Shown: one piece after another, positions 59,291 to 64,000 of the stretch | How the letters are laid out: every line of letters starts with the position of its first letter | Numbering within the stretch: position 1 is the stretch's first letter | Origin: Chitinophaga sp. YR627 | Lineage (GTDB): Bacteria; Bacteroidota; Bacteroidia; Chitinophagales; Chitinophagaceae | DNA: 64,000 nt | Reading direction: 5' to 3' | Assembly: GCF_900114995.1 (NCBI RefSeq) | Contig: NZ_FOUX01000001.1 | Coordinates: 806,001-870,000 of the forward strand | Made by a program: the position numbers and the translations under genes | Notes under the pieces: generated by a model | Database searches by the model: none | Seen by the model: only the letters and a program-made list of their open reading frames with translations | Told to the model about the DNA's origin: nothing

Positions 59291-60175
59291 ATGAAACATT
59301 TTAGGTCCTTAAGCGAGATGCACAAAGCCAGTGGGATGCCCATGCCGGAGCAGCCGCTGTTAAGTTTAATTGGTTGTGTGGAAACGTGCGGATTAACCGA
59401 CGATGAATTCACCACCGATTTCTTTATCATAGGGTTAAAAAAAGTTGTTTCCGGCAGCTTTTATTATGGGCGGACGAAGTTCGACCATAATGGAGGCTCT
59501 ATGACTTACATCAAACCTGGTCAGGTGGTCGAACTAAAGAACATCAAACTGGAAGGTGATGGGTTCAGCATTATGATCCATCAGGATTATCTCAGCGGTC
59601 AGCGTTTACACCAGCTGATTAAGAAATATAGCTTCTTTGATTACGAGACTAATGAAGCATTACATATATCGCCTCGCGAAGAAGAGATCATGTGGGAGCT
59701 GTACCGGAAGATCGAAACAGAGTATTATAACAACCAGGATGAATACAGCAAAGAGATCATCATAGGGCATATCGAATCTATTCTCAAATATTCCCAACGT
59801 TTCTATAAAAGACAGTTCCTCAACCGGAGTGAATTATCCGGAAAGATCATCTCTAAATTTAACACAGCGTTGCAGCAGTATTTTGAAAATGGTGCATTGC
59901 AGGAGAATGGGTTACCGACGGTTGGCGCTATTGCCGCGCAATTAAAAATGTCCCCGCATTATTTAAGTGATCTGCTGAGGCAAGAGACTGGTCGGTCGGC
60001 ATTAGACCATATTCATGCTTACCTGATTGCGGAGGCGAAGAATATGCTGGTAGGTGCGGATTTAACGGTGTCAGAGATTGCTTATGCATTGGGATTTGAA
60101 AATCCACCTTATTTTTCAAGGTTATTCCGGAAGGAGACGGGGCTTACGCCGGTAGCTTACCGGAAACAACGTTAA
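59291..60175 (+). CDS. AraC-family regulator (full length)
   Basis: 294 residues from ATG 59291; the longer frame from 59255 begins inside the terminator hairpin. Cupin-type sensor (about 15-170, with SGSFYYGRTKFDHNGGSMTY and KPGQVVELKNIKL) and C-terminal double HTH (LKMSPHYLSDLLRQETGRSA, TVSEIAYALGFENPPYFSRLF). It is homologous to the shortened regulator at 45327, whose missing middle can be read from this protein. Probably regulates the SDR gene upstream. Its stop is directly adjacent to the stop of the convergent AraC gene. Confidence 0.92.
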   Translation: MKHFRSLSEMHKASGMPMPEQPLLSLIGCVETCGLTDDEFTTDFFIIGLKKVVSGSFYYGRTKFDHNGGSMTYIKPGQVVELKNIKLEGDGFSIMIHQDYLSGQRLHQLIKKYSFFDYETNEALHISPREEEIMWELYRKIETEYYNNQDEYSKEIIIGHIESILKYSQRFYKRQFLNRSELSGKIISKFNTALQQYFENGALQENGLPTVGAIAAQLKMSPHYLSDLLRQETGRSALDHIHAYLIAEAKNMLVGADLTVSEIAYALGFENPPYFSRLFRKETGLTPVAYRKQR

Positions 60176-60985
60176 TTAGCGCCCATTCATCGCCTGTACA
60201 GGTGTAAAGCCATAATGCTTTTTGAAGGCATAAGAGAAATGGGAGAGGTTCTCAAACCCTACCTCCAGATAAACATCAGTTGTACGCATCTGTTTTTCTG
60301 TTAACAGATAATGCGCTTCTTCCAGTCGTTTCTGTTGTAACCATTTAGCCGGTGTAACTCCATATGAGAGGAAGAAATCTCTTTTGAAGCCAGAGATGCT
60401 TCTCCCTGTCAGATACGCCAGACGGGCAATACTTAAGTTATAACGGAAGTTTTGCTCCATAAATACCTGAAGATTGATCTTTCCTGGTGGATCAAAATCA
60501 AACAATATATCTTTTAGCGCTGGTTGTACCTGTAAGAGTACGACCAGCGCTTCTTTTAGTTTAAGTTTTACCAGTTCACGATTGTCAGTAGCGAAATATT
60601 TGAGGGATTGTTGTAATGAATCCATGAATGTTTGTAGCAGGGGATGTCTGGCTAACTGAAAAGAAGGAGTTGTCTGCGGTTTGCTCACAGATGACAGATG
60701 ATGTTCTGCGGCAAACTCTCTCAGCACTTCTTCGTCAAGCTGCAGCGACAGCGAACGAAAAGGGATATCACCTTCAGGTTGTTTGCAGAACTTAGCGAGT
60801 TTATTGCGGACATTGAAGCGGAAATCACCTGGTTCAAAGACCATTGTTTCCTGACCATCCTGGACGATCAGCCGGCCAGATAACTGGTAAGCAAATGCAT
60901 GTTTGAGGATGATATTTTCACCTTTTACGGAAGATTTATAGTAACAGGAGATCAATATACCGGGGTGATCTGCTTTTGGTTCCAT
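60176..60985 (-). CDS. AraC-family regulator
   Basis: 269 residues with an N-terminal sensor (about 20-130, containing LSGRLIVQDGQETMVFEPGDFRF) and a C-terminal HTH pair (NLSIARLAYLTGRSISGFKRDFF, TDVYLEVGFENLSHFSYAF, then KKHYGFTP). Sequence is more divergent from the other two AraC proteins in the window. It ends back-to-back with the convergent AraC gene, with no spacer. The gene upstream on its strand is an SDR remnant, so its original target may have been lost. Confidence 0.9.
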   Translation of the reverse strand: MEPKADHPGILISCYYKSSVKGENIILKHAFAYQLSGRLIVQDGQETMVFEPGDFRFNVRNKLAKFCKQPEGDIPFRSLSLQLDEEVLREFAAEHHLSSVSKPQTTPSFQLARHPLLQTFMDSLQQSLKYFATDNRELVKLKLKEALVVLLQVQPALKDILFDFDPPGKINLQVFMEQNFRYNLSIARLAYLTGRSISGFKRDFFLSYGVTPAKWLQQKRLEEAHYLLTEKQMRTTDVYLEVGFENLSHFSYAFKKHYGFTPVQAMNGR

Positions 60986-61073
60986 GTGTGCAGGTTGCTT
61001 AAATGTATGATAGTCCTGGTGTCAGATGATCGCTGGACCAGCTTTTATGTCTGATGTCCAAAGATATCGTATA

Positions 61074-61667
61074 TCAGGGATGATATTGGACGCCGGTCAT
61101 CTGTTCGCAGATGTGCCAGATACGGTCAGCTGCTTCTTTATCCAATGCCCAGGGGCGCACGCCAAAGGGAGGGTTGCTCCCATCTGGTACTAGCGGAGCG
61201 ATATTGCAATCTTCGAGGTATAGTCCGCCTTTCCCGGTCAACTGTGGGCTTACTGTGGCCCATGCAGTGGTGGCTCCACCCTGTTGAACGGTTTTATAAA
61301 TGTCGCCGGTATTTTTAGGATGACGCAGGAAATTTAGGAGTTCGGTAGCATAGAATGTTCTCAGGCCCCTGGCCATCAGTTTGTTCAGCCATACTTTCCA
61401 TCCTGGTGCGTAGCCGACCATAGAGCCAGCAAAGAGATCCGTGGTAGGGATCGGACCGGGATGTACAGCAAAGGCACGGATATTATCAGCCTTTAAGAGT
61501 TCATCTTCCTTCACACTTAAAAGAGACAGGGCCGTTTTTGTCTGGGCATAGGCGCGCATACCGTCATAAGGTGTATGCAGGAAATTGATGTCGTCGAAAT
61601 TTACGTTTCCCAGTCTGTGTCCCCGTGATGAAAGATTAATGATACGTGCTCCATGCGCCTTTAAGCA
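61074..61667 (-). pseudogene. SDR 3' fragment (N-terminal Rossmann part deleted)
   Basis: The reading frame from about LKAHGARIINLSSRGHRLG on encodes the second half of a short-chain dehydrogenase: catalytic Ser (NLSS), YAQTKTALSLL (YxxxK), and AVHPGPIPTTDLF. The cofactor-binding N-terminus with TGxxxGxG is absent, and the apparent ATG at 61727 lies in a foreign frame. Upstream the DNA is an alpha/beta-hydrolase gene in another frame, so a deletion joined two genes. Without its N-terminus the protein cannot bind NAD(P). Confidence 0.8.
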
Positions 61668-61950
61668 CTGCCAGTTTACCGGACGGCGAGGATGCGGGGA
61701 GATAGTATCCCTGCAGGCGGCTTCCATCAGTTGCGATAAGCGTTAAGGTATCAATACCGCGTTGCGTTAGCCAGGTTTGTCCGTAGGCGAGATCTTCAGA
61801 GACCATGATACTGACGGGATTATTATTTTCCGTTTTTCTTTTATCCGGATCCTGTCTTTCTACTGCTTTAAATACCGGATTGCAACTCATAAAGAAAGTG
61901 ATGCTACTTATAAGGAACAGGAATGATAAAATGAATGTTTTTCTGTTCAT
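61636..61950 (-). pseudogene. Alpha/beta-hydrolase lipoprotein 5' fragment (truncated by fusion)
   Basis: Starts with a lipoprotein signal (MNRKTFILSFLFLISSITFFMSC) and continues to LIATDGSRLQGYYLPASSPSGKLAVL, the strands that precede the HG/HGYG motif of an alpha/beta hydrolase. The frame then runs into SDR DNA and stops at 61636 after KGAWSTYH. About two thirds of the expected protein, with the Ser-His-Asp triad, is gone. It is 6 nt from the epimerase gene, so it was once in an operon with it. Confidence 0.78.
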
Positions 61951-61956
61951 ACTACA

Positions 61957-62994
61957 TTATACTTTAACGATGCCCTGATCCAGTAAACTTTGTGCGGTTG
62001 CCAGGATGCATTCCTGATTGGAACGGGGCTGCCAGCCTAATAACCGTATTGCTTTTTCATTGCTGACTTCTTTTACGACGCCTAACAGCGGTACTACCTG
62101 TTTCAGTTCCTTTTTGAATAGCGACATTAGTTTTAGCAGCCAGTCAGGTGCTGTCTTGGTGGAGATACGATCGGCGATCGCTGGTATATTGTTTCTGATG
62201 GTCTGCGCGATCTCTGTAAAACTCATACTCCCTCCGCTTAGTGCCAGAAAACGTTGTCCGGCAGCCTGCGGAGCGATCATGGCACGCAGATGTAGATCGG
62301 CAACGTCCCTGACGTCTGTAATATTTGTATAAATATTCGGAATTGCGGGCATTTTGCTGCTCATAATACGTTCTATGATCTTAATTGAACTGGAGAAGTT
62401 TTCTCCCAGAACCGGCCCGAAAATCCCGACAGGATTAATCACTGTCAGCTGTAGTTCTTCGCCAGCGGTGCGTATAAAGTCCCATGCCGCGATTTCCGCG
62501 ATCGCTTTTGACTTAATATAGGCTGGCAGCGATGTGTTGGGATCCGTCCAGTCGGTTTCTGTGAAGAGATGTTCTTTAGGATTACTACTATATCCGACAG
62601 CGGCGAAAGAAGATGTCATCACGACCCGTTTTACGCCTGCTTGCCGGGCAGCTTGCAATACCTTTATTGTGCCTTCTCTGGCCGGAATAATCAGTTCGTT
62701 TTCATCTTTAGGCGTATTGCCGGGGAAAGGAGAGGCTACGTGTAAAACGTAGGTACATCCTTTTACTGCTTCATGCCAGTTGCGGTCATCTGTCAGATCC
62801 GCTTCTATAAATTGTAGCCGTTCCAGATGCGTGGCACCCCCGGTTTGTAGGTGCCGGATGCCTTCCGGTTGTTTATTGATCGAACGGATGGTCGTTTTTA
62901 CCTGGTAGCCTTCCCGGAGTAACTGCAGGATGCAATAGCTACCTAAGAAGCCACTGCCGCCGGTGACGAGTACTGTTTCTTTGTGCTGTTCCAT
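61957..62994 (-). CDS. NAD(P)-dependent epimerase/reductase (dihydroflavonol-reductase-like extended SDR)
   Basis: 345 residues, extended SDR: VLVTGGSGFLGSYCILQLL (Rossmann glycine motif), CTYVLHVASPFPG, KRVVMTSSFAAVGYSS (Ser) and YIKSKAIAEIAAWDF (YxxxK). It resembles the aldehyde reductase/dihydroflavonol-4-reductase branch, which reduces aldehydes or ketones with NADPH, rather than sugar epimerases. Cytosolic. First gene of a former operon continued by the two truncated genes. Confidence 0.9.
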   Translation of the reverse strand: MEQHKETVLVTGGSGFLGSYCILQLLREGYQVKTTIRSINKQPEGIRHLQTGGATHLERLQFIEADLTDDRNWHEAVKGCTYVLHVASPFPGNTPKDENELIIPAREGTIKVLQAARQAGVKRVVMTSSFAAVGYSSNPKEHLFTETDWTDPNTSLPAYIKSKAIAEIAAWDFIRTAGEELQLTVINPVGIFGPVLGENFSSSIKIIERIMSSKMPAIPNIYTNITDVRDVADLHLRAMIAPQAAGQRFLALSGGSMSFTEIAQTIRNNIPAIADRISTKTAPDWLLKLMSLFKKELKQVVPLLGVVKEVSNEKAIRLLGWQPRSNQECILATAQSLLDQGIVKV

Positions 62995-63169
62995 ATTGAC
63001 TTATTAACCTTACAAAGGTCCCGGATTTTGGGACTGGCTATTTTGCTGTGGTGTTCAATTTTTGTTTGTTGTGTTGTTCGTGTGGCTGGTGATGATATAT
63101 TATTTAGAATTATATTTGTTGTGCCGGAAAGGTGTGTTTCTAACTGTATTATCGCTTACACAGAACGAT

Positions 63170-63214
63170 ATGAGTTACATCGAACGGAATAAGTATAGCG
63201 GTTTTAAGTTATAA
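63170..63214 (+). pseudogene. 15-codon remnant of the DUF433-like gene
   Basis: ATG at 63170 opens MSYIERNKYSGFKL and stops at 63214. It matches the first residues of the gene at 57885 (MNYIERNKDRGFG) at both protein and DNA level, including the bases just before the ATG, and then diverges into a stop. It lies 23 nt upstream of the SUKH-like gene. Too short to function; most likely a relic of a duplicated copy. The rest of 62995-63237 holds no gene. Confidence 0.6.
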
Positions 63215-63237
63215 TATCAAGCTGCGAGAATAATTAT

Positions 63238-63822
63238 ATGAATGACTTTTGGTTTTTAGCCAACAAATTGGAAAAGATATTGTGTGAAAACGCTGAGTTT
63301 CTATATCAGAAATTACAAGTTCCGTTAGAACCATCGATGATACAATCTTTTTTAAGTACTTGTAATGCCTTCGATCCTCAATTGGAAGAATTTTTCGCCT
63401 GGAAGAACGGAATCCCGTATAATGTGTCTGACTATACGTTACGCTATGATTTTAGTTCCCAGGGTGTTTTTCTGCCACTATCCTTTGCGGTTTCTCTATC
63501 TGATTCATTTAAATCCTATGGATTATGGCCCGAATATTTATTCCCTCTTGTAGGTAATTATTCAGGAGACTATCTGCTGTATGATCTTAGGATTGATGAA
63601 CCAACTTATGGAATGCTATTTTTATTTTCAAAAAGTGCACTGTCATTGGATCCGATGATGACATATTGTGATTCAATCACGGCAATGTTGTCTACTATTA
63701 TAGCTTGTTTTGAGAATGGTGCGTTTCGATATGGTAAGGAAGGTCTTGATATTGATTTTGATCTGATGATTGAGATCAATAAGCGAAATAATCCCGCGTC
63801 CTCATATTGGAAGCAGTTCTAA
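63238..63822 (+). CDS. SUKH (SMI1/KNR4)-family immunity-like protein
   Basis: 194 residues, cytosolic, acidic. The helix PLEPSMIQSFLSTCNAFDPQ, then EEFFAWKNGIPYN (the W-x-N-G motif of SMI1/KNR4), VFLPLSF, YLFPLVGNYSGDYLLYD and GMLFLFSKSA follow the SUKH pattern. SUKH proteins are common immunity proteins against contact-dependent or type VI toxins. No toxin gene is nearby in the window. AT-rich, like the 56387-58307 cluster, with the DUF433 remnant upstream. Confidence 0.8.
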   Translation: MNDFWFLANKLEKILCENAEFLYQKLQVPLEPSMIQSFLSTCNAFDPQLEEFFAWKNGIPYNVSDYTLRYDFSSQGVFLPLSFAVSLSDSFKSYGLWPEYLFPLVGNYSGDYLLYDLRIDEPTYGMLFLFSKSALSLDPMMTYCDSITAMLSTIIACFENGAFRYGKEGLDIDFDLMIEINKRNNPASSYWKQF

Positions 63823-63886
63823 GGTAGCGGTATAATTGATACACTATTTTCAATACCTTCAAGTTTAGGAAGGTAAATATAACGAC

Positions 63887-64000
63887 ATGATAAGGAATAA
63901 ATCTGGCTGGTGCCTGATAAGCACATTATTGTTGCGGGCAATGGGAATTTTCATTTCGATAATTTTTACGCAATGTAATGACACAAGCCGCATTGAAAAA
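63887..64000 (+). CDS. Start of a lipoprotein gene (runs off the window)
   Basis: ATG 63887 opens 38 codons to the end of the window: MIRNKSGWC, a hydrophobic stretch including GIFISIIFTQCND with a lipobox-like TQC, then polar residues. It begins 64 nt after the SUKH gene on the same strand. The rest lies outside the window, so no function can be given. Confidence 0.5.
   Translation, partial: MIRNKSGWCLISTLLLRAMGIFISIIFTQCNDTSRIEK

Overview
The window looks like chromosome of a Bacteroidota member, most likely Chitinophagaceae and probably Chitinophaga. Four things point there: several SusC/SusD pairs, a FecI/FecR-type sigma and anti-sigma pair with a sigma C-terminal membrane helix, promoters of the TTTG-N19/20-TAnnTTTG kind, and many lipoproteins with short lipoboxes. 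The genus is inferred from gene content, not from a marker gene. I see no rRNA, tRNA, CRISPR array, transposase or phage gene.

Layout. 1-4.3 kb: the end of a secreted protein, a zinc-ribbon protein, an EamA transporter, and an ArsR/SRPBCC/DoxX operon behind a clear promoter-operator. 4.5-36.1 kb: a large polysaccharide utilization locus (PUL), all on the + strand. It holds a ricin-lectin lipoprotein, a GH92 gene, an ECF sigma gene, and then the operon fecR-susC(STN)-susD-GH38-like-SGNH-GH92. A decayed susD remnant follows, and then a second operon susD-lipoprotein-lipoprotein-susC-susD-susC-GH2. The enzyme set suggests alpha-mannose-rich glycans with a beta-mannosyl core (N-glycan or mannan). 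36.1-48.5 kb: ordinary metabolic and regulatory genes (MocR/GNAT, alcohol dehydrogenase, AraC, GntR/MFS, aldo/keto reductase, a SufR-like regulator divergent from Mn superoxide dismutase). 48.6-54.4 kb: a tripartite RND efflux operon. 54.5-56.3 kb: a Crp-like regulator, a small monooxygenase-like protein and a DJ-1/PfpI protein. 56.4-58.3 kb: an AT-richer set of three small proteins resembling orphan immunity proteins. 58.4-63 kb: SDR and AraC genes and a chimeric deletion scar. 63-64 kb: a remnant copy of one of the small genes, a SUKH-type protein and the start of a lipoprotein.

The most notable signal is a non-coding motif, GGCGGTA-N13-GTGTC, present four times with exactly the same spacing, and only in the PUL. 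It lies upstream of the first GH92 gene, of fecR, of the susD remnant and of the second susD operon. It has the architecture of an ECF sigma promoter. The sigma gene, fecR and an STN-bearing SusC sit beside it, so the most economical reading is one transenvelope circuit (SusC -> FecR -> sigma) that switches on every transcription unit of the PUL. The window also preserves several evolutionary scars: an AraC regulator that has lost its middle in frame, an alpha/beta-hydrolase to SDR fusion scar, the susD remnant, and a 15-codon echo of a DUF433-like gene.
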